Of a stretch of DNA of 64,000 bases, positions 46,498-54,186 are shown piece after piece. Under the pieces are notes generated by a model, which was not told the DNA's origin, did no database searches, and saw only the letters and a program-made list of their open reading frames with translations. The position numbers were made by a program, and so were the translations under genes. The first letter of the stretch is position 1. Each line of letters opens with the position of its first letter. Origin of the DNA: Lysobacter sp. Root916 (lineage in GTDB: Bacteria > Pseudomonadota > Gammaproteobacteria > Xanthomonadales > Xanthomonadaceae); the NCBI RefSeq assembly GCF_001429785.1, contig NZ_LMJF01000011.1, forward strand, positions 58,385-122,384, in the 5' to 3' direction.

Positions 46498-47136
46498 ATG
46501 ACGGAGCACCTGCTGTATGGCCCACCCAAATCCGCAGGCTTCGGTCACAGATCACGCGTCAGGAACACCAAGAATGCCTGGCAGCAGACCCAATCCTTCC
46601 TGGAGAAACACACATTAGGCGGATTCCGTTCCACGGAGAGAATTCGACTGCATTGCTATGGCTCAGACAAATCCACGCTTGACGAACTTGAGAGCGCATT
46701 TGGGAAGCCGACAGGTTTCCAGGAAGCAGCGACTTACAGCCAATTCCAAGCATGGTGCTTGGACGATACGACCATTCCGCAGCTGACGGATATCTACTTC
46801 CGCGCCCCAGGCTTTCCCCGCCAAGACGGAACACATATCCGGTTCGACGTGTGCTATGACTTCAAATGGCGAATCGATGATGGTATCTGCGCTGGCTCGC
46901 ATCTGGGCATCATCTTTGATCGGGATGGCATTTTCCTCCAGCCGACGTTCGCTTTTCCGTTCGCCTGGGACTCACCGATCGACCGCGCCAGGCTTGAGGT
47001 TATATTGGCCGACGCGCCATTCCGATTTCGCGAGCAGTACTTCAAGCGCGCTATTCTTACAAAAGCTGGAAATAGCTATAGAAGGCTGAAACTTGACAGG
47101 GGTTGGCTCTCTAGTGCGCCGCAGTCGTCGCGTTGA
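46498..47136 (+). CDS. Unknown protein, cytoplasmic
   Basis: 212 residues, no signal peptide or membrane helix. I chose ATG 46498 because GAGGTGGG lies just upstream; the longer in-frame reading begins inside the tRNA 3' end. Visible features are an aromatic-rich centre (YSQFQAWCLDD, YFRAPGFPRQDG, FDVCYDFKWRIDDG) and a basic end (RRLKLDRGW). I do not recognise the family. Codon use is plainly less GC-rich than in flanking core genes, pointing to transfer. It is followed by repeat module R1. Confidence 0.6.
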   Translation: MTEHLLYGPPKSAGFGHRSRVRNTKNAWQQTQSFLEKHTLGGFRSTERIRLHCYGSDKSTLDELESAFGKPTGFQEAATYSQFQAWCLDDTTIPQLTDIYFRAPGFPRQDGTHIRFDVCYDFKWRIDDGICAGSHLGIIFDRDGIFLQPTFAFPFAWDSPIDRARLEVILADAPFRFREQYFKRAILTKAGNSYRRLKLDRGWLSSAPQSSR

Positions 47137-47432
47137 AATGTCGACCGGAAAACGAAGTTCAGTAGGCCACTGACTAAAGGCGGCCTTGTGTCGGTCTTTT
47201 CTTTGTGGTCGTCGCAAGTCGTACATAGCTCGCACGGCTAAGGGCATGATTTCCGGCCCCAAAATTACTCCGGCGCGGCCTTAAGGTTCGTTCAGAGAGT
47301 CAGTCGACAATACTCTTGAAAAGGGCGCTAGCATCGGCGCATTTCTGGCCTCGCCCAACCAGTTTGGAGGCAGAGTGCACTCTTAGATGCCTTTCGCTGG
47401 TGGTTATTGTGAAAGTGCACCTTACTCTGACC
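47137..47432. repeat. Module R1, first copy of a ~250-290 bp direct repeat
   Basis: R1 starts just after the gene ending at 47136 and matches R2 at 47793-48053 (both share AACGAAGTTC at 47151 and 47811, offset 660 bp). Shared segments include GTCGCAAGTCGTA, GTTCAGAGA.TCAGTC, ACTCTTGAAAAGGG and TTTCGCTGGTGGTT. It ends in an AGAGTGCACTC...GAAAGTGCAC dyad. R1 carries an inserted ~40 bp absent from R2 and a decayed version of the R2 terminator. Confidence 0.8.
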
Positions 47433-47450
47433 TCATCCTCGGGAGCGGAT

Positions 47451-47825
47451 ATGGACACTGGATCAAGCAGTAAGCCTCAGCGCTTGAGGTGGGTGTTTGC
47501 AGCAGTAGTTGGGCTGGTTGTGGGGCTCGCGATAGGCCGGTTCTACGGCTCCTTGACGCGTATTGCTGCTCCGGTGCCGGTGAAAAATGCACAGGTATCG
47601 TTCGACGCGAAGACCGGAAAAGGTATGGTCACTGCCGAAATTGTTGATGACTCGCTAGGAATGAGCTTCGGCTATCTTCTGCAGGCTATGCAGGCCACAT
47701 GCCTGAAGCCGCCGGTGGCGCTTACATCCATGTCGCCTTTCAAAGATGGCAATGAAGCACTTCGGCCTGGAACCATCATCAGCGTTAACTTCGAATGTCG
47801 TTGGCCGCAGAACGAAGTTCGGTGA
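47451..47825 (+). CDS. Unknown small membrane-anchored protein
   Basis: 124 residues. ATG 47451 follows GGGAGCGG. A short basic head (SSSKPQRLRW) leads to one membrane helix (about 15-33: VFAAVVGLVVGLAIGRFYG) and a ~90-residue soluble domain outside the membrane with two cysteines. No family is recognised. Its last codons (PQNEVR and stop) lie inside repeat module R2, so the repeat contributes coding sequence here but not in the preceding gene. Likely horizontally acquired. Confidence 0.6.
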   Translation: MDTGSSSKPQRLRWVFAAVVGLVVGLAIGRFYGSLTRIAAPVPVKNAQVSFDAKTGKGMVTAEIVDDSLGMSFGYLLQAMQATCLKPPVALTSMSPFKDGNEALRPGTIISVNFECRWPQNEVR

Positions 47826-48053
47826 GCCATTGACTAAGGCCGGCCTGGTGCCGGCCTTTTCTTTGGAGTTGTCGCAAGTCGTATGTAGCACGTGTGGCCC
47901 AGGTTTCGTTCAGAGAATCAGTCAACAACACTCTTGAAAAGGGGCGCCGGCATTGGCGCATTTTAGGCCTCGCCCAATCAATGGGGTTTGGAGGCAGCGT
48001 GCACTTTTGGAGTGCTTTTCGCTGGTGGTTGTAGTGAAAGTGCATTCCGACCC
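47793..48053. repeat. Module R2, second copy of the direct repeat
   Basis: It begins within the 3' end of the gene at 47451, includes the terminator at 47836-47864, and ends with GCGTGCACTTTTGG ... GAAAGTGCATTCCGACCCC. A short relative of this end recurs at 52654-52706. About 95 bp separate it from the 36-bp palindrome. Confidence 0.8.
47836..47864 (+). terminator. Rho-independent terminator inside R2
   Basis: AAGGCCGGC / GCCGGCCTT arms around CTGGT, followed by TTCTTT; it is 11 bp past the stop of the gene at 47451. The matching stretch in R1 (about 47176-47205) has lost pairing. Confidence 0.85.
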
Positions 48054-48146
48054 CATTTTGCTGGCCCCCATTTTGCTGACCCCTTGAAATCGCGGAGCGC
48101 CCCAAGCGGCCTGTCAGCCCGTTCCAGACCGGCAGGCTTCATCCAA

Positions 48147-48182
48147 AACACCTAAATCGTGTTTAAACACGATTTAGGTGTT
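48147..48182. promoter_or_regulatory. Perfect 36-bp palindrome, probable operator of the XRE gene
   Basis: Each 18-bp half reads AACACCTAAATCGTGTTT, meeting at a TTTAAA centre with no mismatch. It ends 30 bp ahead of the XRE gene start. No T tract follows on either side, so it is not a terminator. The likely reading is a binding site for the dimeric XRE protein encoded downstream (autoregulation). The core CGTGTTTAAACACG resembles phage-repressor-type operators. Confidence 0.75.
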
Positions 48183-48212
48183 ATTGTGCGGATCTGTCTA
48201 TGGGGGATCGCA

Positions 48213-49265
48213 ATGAAGCGTTTGAAAGCTCTCCGGGAATCTGCCGGTTACTCGCAGAAGGAACTGGCTGAACGCCTGAAAACAACCCAGCAGACCATTG
48301 GGCGGTGGGAAACGGGCAAGGCCGAGCCGAACCTGACCGCCCTGCGTGATCTAGCCCTGCTATTCGGGACCAGTGTCGATGACCTGTTGAATTTCGATCC
48401 CGATAACCCGCGTCGCCTACCGACCCCGAGGTATCACGCCTTCGTGGGCAAAGCCCATGACGGGTTCTGGGGCCATGTCGGAGTGAAGTTTCCGGGGCAG
48501 CCATACTCGAAATGGTTTCCCGTGACTCTGGGAACGGTCGAACGGCTCTCGGGAGACCTCAGGCGGCTGGACAAGGAATTCGAGTGGGTGACGTTTCCGA
48601 GTCTTGCCAACAAGATGATCATTTTCCGCCCGGCAACCGTCGAGAAGGTCACGATCCTTGATGACAACTGCGACGAAGTGGAAGGCGATTGGGAAGTCGA
48701 TCTGCCGTATCAGGGATATCCGGCCGAAATCTATCGCGCATTTGATGAGCTGCATGGCATGGATCTCGACTGGGATGCAGCTATTGCTGCGCTTCCAAAG
48801 CCTGACGAAAAGGGCCGCATGGCGGGTGGCGATGAGAAAGCGTGGGACCAATTCATCGCTTCGCTCCGCCCTCTGTTTGATGGAGAAGCCTCCGATGCGT
48901 TTCTCGGTACGGTCGCGGAAGCATTCATAGAAGAAGAACTGATCGACGACGATGCGTACTTCCAGAAAATCAGGTACACGTCGATTTATTTCACCAACGG
49001 ATCTTCAAGCGCCTATTGGGCAGACGAGCGGAATTTGGTGAATCTTTACATGGACGTCGATGCTGGCTTGGATTCAACGATGATCAACATCGAAGGTGCC
49101 GGAGACGGCTTCGACTACTGGTACCCGAGCGACCGGATCAGTGGCATTGTCCTACCGTTGCTGGACTTGGAGGATGCAATCAGGCGGGATGAGGAAGCGC
49201 TTGAGAAGGAGGCGGCGAAGGAAGTGACGGATGAAAAGAAGCCGAAGAAAAGGCGCGCTGCTTAA
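48213..49265 (+). CDS. XRE family regulator with large unknown C-terminal domain
   Basis: 350 residues. A helix-turn-helix (about 3-57: LKALRESAGYSQKELAERLK, TTQQTIGRWETGKAEP) is followed by a ~280-residue domain of unknown type: a beta-rich part (WFPVTLGTVERLSGDL, KMIIFRPATVEKVTILDD) and an acidic helical part, ending in a Lys/Arg tail. ATG 48213 follows GGGGGAT; the alternative start at 48159 lies inside the palindrome and is rejected. The size of the C-terminal domain suggests a ligand- or partner-sensing role. It is in the accessory segment. Confidence 0.8.
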   Translation: MKRLKALRESAGYSQKELAERLKTTQQTIGRWETGKAEPNLTALRDLALLFGTSVDDLLNFDPDNPRRLPTPRYHAFVGKAHDGFWGHVGVKFPGQPYSKWFPVTLGTVERLSGDLRRLDKEFEWVTFPSLANKMIIFRPATVEKVTILDDNCDEVEGDWEVDLPYQGYPAEIYRAFDELHGMDLDWDAAIAALPKPDEKGRMAGGDEKAWDQFIASLRPLFDGEASDAFLGTVAEAFIEEELIDDDAYFQKIRYTSIYFTNGSSSAYWADERNLVNLYMDVDAGLDSTMINIEGAGDGFDYWYPSDRISGIVLPLLDLEDAIRRDEEALEKEAAKEVTDEKKPKKRRAA

Positions 49266-49279
49266 ACTGAGTGAAATCC

Positions 49280-49341
49280 GGGGTCAGTGTGCACTTTCGG
49301 CTTTGCCTTTTCGATGTGGCCGCAGAAAGTGAATGCCACCC
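49280..49341. repeat. GTGCACTTT-type dyad element
   Basis: GGGGTCAGTGTGCACTTTCGG ... GCAGAAAGTGAATGCCACCC form an imperfect inverted repeat. A half-element (GGGCCAGAGTGCATTTTCCG) follows at about 49429. Together they fill most of 49266-49522, which has no gene. Confidence 0.7.
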
Positions 49342-49522
49342 ATCTATCTTAGAGGCGGGTACTAGAGACTCTTAAGGTCAACATGCGCCCACTCCTGGCC
49401 CACGTATCCCAACCTCAGAAATAATGGGCCAGAGTGCATTTTCCGGAGACGCGCGCTAGGTCGAGCTCATGAGAATCAAGTCGGCCCCTATCTCTATGTC
49501 AAGCGATCAGATTGTCCAGCGG

Positions 49523-51397
49523 CTACGGCTGCTCTAGTCGGCGCTTGAAGTGGCTCTGAGTTTCAGGATCGACGCAATAGACATAACAACCCCTCATGCC
49601 GCGCGTCATTAGCGTCTTGTAGGTGTTTCGAATGACCTGATCCAGGCGTTCACGTGTCGCGTCCGGGTCTCTGCGCATTGAACTGCGCCAGCCTCGAATA
49701 GAGCGGTCGTTGCTGGAGCGCGCTTCGGGATTGACGGTCATCTGACCGGATCGCGCTACCAAGTCAGGCCCGATGATGACGCCCACATAGTCGAGTTCGA
49801 GCCCTTGGCAGGTGTGGATGCACCCAACTTCATTGATCGAGTTCGGGGCGACGATCCAGAGGCTGCTGTCTTGGCTGAGGTTCCATTTGCGAGCATAGCC
49901 ATGTTCCGGGATGACGATGTCGTTCCGCTCCGGATGCTTCTTGCTTATCCAGTCCCAGCAATAGCCGGCGACCACGCGCGAGCGGTTATTCGCGGCATTC
50001 TTATCCTCGATGAGGCGATGTAGCTCGTTCGGGGAGTCGACTACACGGAAGTCGAAATCGAAGTCGCTGACCAGCTCATCCGCGACCTCGCCGATGCCCA
50101 GCATGTTGTTGAGCCAGGCGATATAGCCATCCGACCCGTTGCATCGGAACTGGGAGGCGAGTTGCAGGCGGGTCACTTCGGCGCCCAGTTGCGACGCCCA
50201 GCGCTCCAGCTCTCGGGAGTGGCCAATGTCGCTCAGCGTGACCAGTTGGTCGTCATCGACGAAGAAGATCGCGCACTTGGCGCTTTGAATGATCTCCTTG
50301 ATCTGGTTCTCGCCGAGATTTCCGTACAGGCCCGACTTCTCGTTCAGACGATGCGCTTCGTCGACGATCAGGGCATCGAACGCGTTGGGCTCAGTCGTGG
50401 TGAATGCACCCGATCCCCTGAAGAGGTTGTCGATCGCGTTGGTCTTGAAGCTGCCGGTGAGCTTAGCTTTGAACACGGCTCGGGGCGCTGCGTTCTTCGA
50501 TACGTACTGGCAGACCAGGCCAAGCTTGGAAAGATGGTTGAGCAGGTTGATGGCGATGACGGATTTTCCGGTGCCCGGCCCGCCCTGAACGATGACCGCT
50601 TGCTTTCGATCTTCGGAGGCGCGCTTTCCGGCCGATACGGCCGTTTCGAAAGCGACCTTTTGGTCGTCGATAAGCACGAACTCACGGTTGCCTTTCAGCA
50701 TGCCGGCAAGGCTATCCACCAATGCTTTGGACGGCCGAATACGGCCGTTCTCGATCTGGTAGATGAGTTCGCCATTGTCGCCGCGTCGGACATGCTTTTT
50801 GATGAACTCGCGCAGGCGGCGACGCTCCTCTTCGCCCTTCAGGAACAGGGGCGCCTTCTGCGTGTAAGCGTCGTATCTGGCATTGTCGATAATGTCGTCG
50901 CGTACGTAGTTATGCAGGTACGCGCAGGGGCTGAGGGCGACGCCGTGGTCGTAGACCGCCTCATTGAAACCTTCCAGCAAGGTGGCATAGGACCAGGCCT
51001 GATAGCTGGGGTGGGTGCCTTCGGTCGGTGGGGCGGAGCCGCCTCGACGCGCCAGGATGATGCCGTCCTTATCGGTGAGTGCGGCCTGCGACCATTGCTT
51101 GAGTTCGACGATGATCAGATTAGGCGATCCGGATTCCGCCTGGCCCGACAGGATGAAGTCGATCCGTTTCGCCGATTGCGGTATGCCGAATTCGATGCCG
51201 ACGCCGACGTCCTCGGCGATGTCCCCGTCCCGTAGGACCTTCGCCATCTCGGATAAAGAGGCCTTCCACGAGCGCATTTCGGCGTCTGGCGCATAGCGGC
51301 CGGTCCGCTGCAGGTATCCATGCGCGATGACCTCTTCGATATCGAGGTTGTCGTGGTCATCGAGAAACTTCGACTTCGTCGACTGGTAGACAATCAA
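49523..51397 (-). CDS. DUF2075 protein: PD-(D/E)xK-like nuclease fused to superfamily 1 helicase
   Basis: 624 residues. The N-terminal part has a nuclease-like D80...E98-x-K100 set (RIDFILSG, LIIVELKQW). The helicase core has Walker A GGPGTGKS (272-279), Walker B IVDEAHR (DEAH 346-349), QFRCNGSDGY and the late VGCIHTCQGLELDYVGVIIG motif. The start is TTG 51397: AAGGAGG stands 8 bases upstream, and the resulting opening MIVYQSTKSKFLDD fits DUF2075 proteins; the longer in-frame reading overlaps the neighbouring gene. It is 25 bp behind the dCTPase-like gene. Role unknown; a DNA-cleaving or phage-defence helicase is inferred. Confidence 0.82.
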   Translation of the reverse strand: MIVYQSTKSKFLDDHDNLDIEEVIAHGYLQRTGRYAPDAEMRSWKASLSEMAKVLRDGDIAEDVGVGIEFGIPQSAKRIDFILSGQAESGSPNLIIVELKQWSQAALTDKDGIILARRGGSAPPTEGTHPSYQAWSYATLLEGFNEAVYDHGVALSPCAYLHNYVRDDIIDNARYDAYTQKAPLFLKGEEERRRLREFIKKHVRRGDNGELIYQIENGRIRPSKALVDSLAGMLKGNREFVLIDDQKVAFETAVSAGKRASEDRKQAVIVQGGPGTGKSVIAINLLNHLSKLGLVCQYVSKNAAPRAVFKAKLTGSFKTNAIDNLFRGSGAFTTTEPNAFDALIVDEAHRLNEKSGLYGNLGENQIKEIIQSAKCAIFFVDDDQLVTLSDIGHSRELERWASQLGAEVTRLQLASQFRCNGSDGYIAWLNNMLGIGEVADELVSDFDFDFRVVDSPNELHRLIEDKNAANNRSRVVAGYCWDWISKKHPERNDIVIPEHGYARKWNLSQDSSLWIVAPNSINEVGCIHTCQGLELDYVGVIIGPDLVARSGQMTVNPEARSSNDRSIRGWRSSMRRDPDATRERLDQVIRNTYKTLMTRGMRGCYVYCVDPETQSHFKRRLEQP

Positions 51398-51422
51398 TGG
51401 CCGCCCTCCTTGTGGCCGTCGC

Positions 51423-51782
51423 TCATAGCTCGGTGTACTTCTTGCTATTGCCCCTGGCCAGATCGACCGGGTACTTGGACGCATTGACCTCCAGCTTCTT
51501 CCAGGCTGCCTCGATCGGATCTATGCCGAGCTTGTCCGCGAAGCGGATCAGGTACAGCAGGACGTCGGCGATCTCCTCGGCGACGGCCGCTCGCTTGGAC
51601 TCGTCCAGGGCCTGGCTTTGAGCGTCGGTGAGCCATTGGAAATGTTCGAGCAGTTCCGCGGCTTCCACCGACAAGGCGGTGGCCAGATTCTTCGGGGTGT
51701 GGAACTGGTCCCATTCCCGGGCCAGGGCGAACTCCCGCATGGCCTCCTGCAGAGCCTCGATACTGCGTTCCATGTTGCTCAT
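51423..51782 (-). CDS. Nucleotide pyrophosphohydrolase, dCTPP1/RS21-C6-like (MazG fold)
   Basis: 119 residues. The family signature WDQFHTPKNLATAL-SVEAAELLEHFQW (residues 24-50) carries the metal-binding ExxE (E40, E43) and is completed by E70/D73 (EEIADVL). The end KYPVDLARGNSKKYTEL is also typical. These enzymes convert dCTP or modified dNTPs to monophosphates. A second ATG (51773) is possible. It is the first gene of a two-gene unit with the DUF2075 nuclease-helicase, which suggests coupling of nucleotide cleavage and DNA processing. Confidence 0.88.
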   Translation of the reverse strand: MSNMERSIEALQEAMREFALAREWDQFHTPKNLATALSVEAAELLEHFQWLTDAQSQALDESKRAAVAEEIADVLLYLIRFADKLGIDPIEAAWKKLEVNASKYPVDLARGNSKKYTEL

Positions 51783-51858
51783 CCGTGCGACGTCAGAGCA
51801 ATGCTAGCTCACCGGAAGGCCGGGGAGTCGACACTCCGATGGATGTCGGTTGACGCTA

Positions 51859-51915
51859 ACCTCCGGGCCAGCGGTGGGGTGAGTGTGCACTTCACGAGAC
51901 GCGCTGGCCGGAGGT
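51859..51915. repeat. Double-stem hairpin with GTGCAC core
   Basis: Outer arms ACCTCCGGGCCAGCG / CGCTGGCCGGAGGT (one base bulge) enclose GTGAGTGTGCACTTCAC (51879-51895), itself nearly palindromic. It marks the right edge of the accessory segment, between the dCTPase-like gene and DUF2058. Confidence 0.7.
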
Positions 51916-52055
51916 CATAAAGAGCTGCCTGCTCCCATATCCGACCCCCTTGCAAGGCAAGCGCAGATCCCCGCTATAACGTCTCCTCCATCCCAGGGGA
52001 AGAGCGGCGGGGGTGGGGGTATGATGCCCAGAAACCCCCAGCAAGAACCCGCGCC

Positions 52056-52610
52056 ATGGCAAAGGCAAACCCCCTTCAGGAACAGTTGCTCAAGGCCGGC
52101 CTGGTCAAAAAGTCCAAGGTGGCCGAGGTCGCGCGCGAGCAGAACAAAGCGCGGCATGCAAAGGGGCCGTCTGGGCCCAGCGAGGCCCAGCTGGAGGCGG
52201 AGCGGGCGCGGGCCGAAAAGGCCGAGCGGGACCGCGCGCTGGCGGCGGAGCGAAAGGCACAGGCGCGGGTCGCCGAACTGCGCGCGCAGGCGCGGCAGAT
52301 CATCGAGGACAGGAAGGTGCCGCGCTCGGGCGAGAGCGAGTACCGCTTCACCGCGGGCGGGGTCATCCGCACCTTGTTGGTCAACGAGGATCTGCGCAAG
52401 AAGTTGTCCTCTGGCGAGCTCGTGATCGCCTGCCTGGGCGAACGCTACGAACTGTTGCCGCGCGCGGCGGGGGATAAGGTCCGCGAGCGCGATGCCAGCA
52501 TGATCGTGCTGGATCATGGGCTGGCTTCCGACACCGGTGCTGCCGCGACGACGGCCGAAGACGATGCGTACTACGCGCAGTTCAAGGTGCCCGACGATCT
52601 GGTTTGGTGA
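52056..52610 (+). CDS. DUF2058 family protein
   Basis: 184 residues. The family opening NPLQEQLLKAGLVKKSK is followed by a long charged helix rich in Glu/Arg/Ala (about 35-95) and a C-terminal domain (FTAGGVIRTLLVNEDLRKKL, VIACLGERYELLP). DUF2058 (YaiL-type) is thought to be a nucleoprotein or polysome-associated protein; the function is not settled. The ribosome site is weak. It begins the return to high-GC core sequence. Confidence 0.87.
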   Translation: MAKANPLQEQLLKAGLVKKSKVAEVAREQNKARHAKGPSGPSEAQLEAERARAEKAERDRALAAERKAQARVAELRAQARQIIEDRKVPRSGESEYRFTAGGVIRTLLVNEDLRKKLSSGELVIACLGERYELLPRAAGDKVRERDASMIVLDHGLASDTGAAATTAEDDAYYAQFKVPDDLVW

Positions 52611-52653
52611 CTGGCGCCGAAATTCGGGATTAAAGCCCGGCGTCGGAGTTCGT

Positions 52654-52706
52654 CTTTGGAGGCTTTCGCTGGCGGTAGTGGCGAAAGTCCATTCCGGCTC
52701 CATCTT
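52654..52706. repeat. Partial copy of the R1/R2 end element
   Basis: TTGGAGGCTTTCGCTGGCGG and GGCGAAAGTCCATTCCGGCTC match the last ~55 bp of R2 with several changes. It lies between the convergent DUF2058 and histidine kinase genes. Confidence 0.6.
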
Positions 52707-52789
52707 CGGCAGCTCTACCTGCGCACGGACCGGCGCCACGTCGAGCAGTGCGGACGCTGGCGCTTTTCGAAAGCGACCCGCCGTATAGA

Positions 52790-54175
52790 TCAAACGGCGG
52801 CGAAGGTTACCGTGACGCGCAAGCCGCCCAGCTCGGGCGAGCGGTCCATCGCGATCTGCGCGCGATGCAGGGACACGGCTTCGGCGACGATGGACAGGCC
52901 CAGGCCGCTGCCCTCCACGCCGGTGCCCAGTTCGCGGTAGAAGCGTTCGAACACTCTGGCGCGGGCGTCTTCCGCGATCCCCGGCCCGGAATCCTCGACC
53001 ACCAGCACCGCCGAGTCGCCGTCGCGGGATACCCGCAGGGCTATCGCCCCGGGTGCGGGGCTGTAGCGCAATGCGTTGTCGAGCAGGTTGCGCATCAGGG
53101 CGTCGATCGCGAGCTCTTCTCCGAATATGCTCACCGACGCCGCCGACATGGTCAGGGTCTTGCCTTGGGCCGCGGCCAGGGCGCTGTAGTCGCGGAAGTG
53201 CCGGTTGCCCACGACTGACAGGTCGATTCTGTCCATCTGCGGCTTGCGCTCGCGCGATTCGAGTCGGCTGAGCATCAGCATTTGGCTGACCAGTCGCTCC
53301 ATGCGCTCGATGCTGTCGTCGAGATAGCCCTGCGACTGGGCTCTCTCGTCCTGCGTGGGCGCCTGGCGGACGTTGAATGCATGAACCTTCAAAGCGGCCA
53401 AGGGCGTTCGAAGCTCGTGCGCGACATCGGCGGTGAAGCGACGTTCGCGCAGCAGCGCATCGTTCAGTCGCGACAGCAATCCGTTGATCGCCTGCACGAT
53501 GCCATGCACTTCGGTCGGTACTTTCGCTAGAACGATGGGCTCGAGCTGTCTGGGATCCTTCAGAGCGACCGCGTCCGACACGTCCTGGATGGTGCGGGTG
53601 ACCCAGCTCACCGCCAGCCACACCAGTAGCGCAAGCACGGGCAAGGCCAGCAACAGCGGCAGCATGGTGCCGAAGGCGATGTCCTCGGCCAGCTCGCTGC
53701 GGATCGCGGATTGCTCGGCCGATTGATACCAACGCCCCGCCGGCGTCTTCAGAGTGAAGGTCCGCCACTGCTCGCCGTCGAATACCGCGTTGCCGTAGCC
53801 GGGCACCAGCGGCGCGAGGCCGGTACGGGGGCCGCTATCAGAAAGCAGCAGTATCTTGCCGGTGGCGTCGCGCACCTGGAACGCCAGCTTGGTCTCGTAG
53901 GCATGACCCGTGGAGAACGCCAGGGCGTCGCCGACGCCGCTGGCGTTGCCGTGCCACACCTTCACTTCGATCGGGTTTCCGGGGTGCTCGGCCAGGTCGG
54001 CCAGCGGCTCGTCCACGAGGCTCATCAGCACCCGCGCGGAATGCGCGAGCTTGGCGTCGAACATCTCGCCGGCCTCCTGCAGGCCGGCGCGGTAGCTGAA
54101 GAACGCGGCCACCAACAGCACGGCCGTGGTCCCTCCCAGCAGGGATCCCAATAGTCTGTTGCGGATGGATCCCAT
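52790..54175 (-). CDS. Sensor histidine kinase, QseC/PmrB-like
   Basis: 461 residues. Two membrane helices (about 9-27 and 169-191) flank a ~140-residue periplasmic sensor domain. A HAMP-like linker, the phosphoacceptor box with H253 (FTADVAHELRTPLAAL), N-box (RNLLDNALRYSP) and G-boxes (DSGPGIAED, GSGLGLSIV) follow. It should phosphorylate the OmpR-type regulator encoded 11 bp upstream. It ends the seven-gene unit that starts at 59192, so its signal may relate to the enzymes encoded there. Confidence 0.93.
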   Translation of the reverse strand: MGSIRNRLLGSLLGGTTAVLLVAAFFSYRAGLQEAGEMFDAKLAHSARVLMSLVDEPLADLAEHPGNPIEVKVWHGNASGVGDALAFSTGHAYETKLAFQVRDATGKILLLSDSGPRTGLAPLVPGYGNAVFDGEQWRTFTLKTPAGRWYQSAEQSAIRSELAEDIAFGTMLPLLLALPVLALLVWLAVSWVTRTIQDVSDAVALKDPRQLEPIVLAKVPTEVHGIVQAINGLLSRLNDALLRERRFTADVAHELRTPLAALKVHAFNVRQAPTQDERAQSQGYLDDSIERMERLVSQMLMLSRLESRERKPQMDRIDLSVVGNRHFRDYSALAAAQGKTLTMSAASVSIFGEELAIDALMRNLLDNALRYSPAPGAIALRVSRDGDSAVLVVEDSGPGIAEDARARVFERFYRELGTGVEGSGLGLSIVAEAVSLHRAQIAMDRSPELGGLRVTVTFAAV

Positions 54176-54186
54176 GAGTGTTCGCT

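Noticed and set aside
47137-48053. Integron gene cassettes with attC sites
   Set aside because: The modules are ~250-290 bp, lack clear RYYYAAC/GTTRRRY core sites in the right places, and no intI is present.
48147-48182. Terminator
   Set aside because: The stem is AT-rich with no loop and no T tract, and it lies directly before a start codon.
46414-51915. Integrase-borne island with attL/attR
   Set aside because: No integrase or transposase gene and no exact copy of the tRNA 3' end was found downstream in the window.
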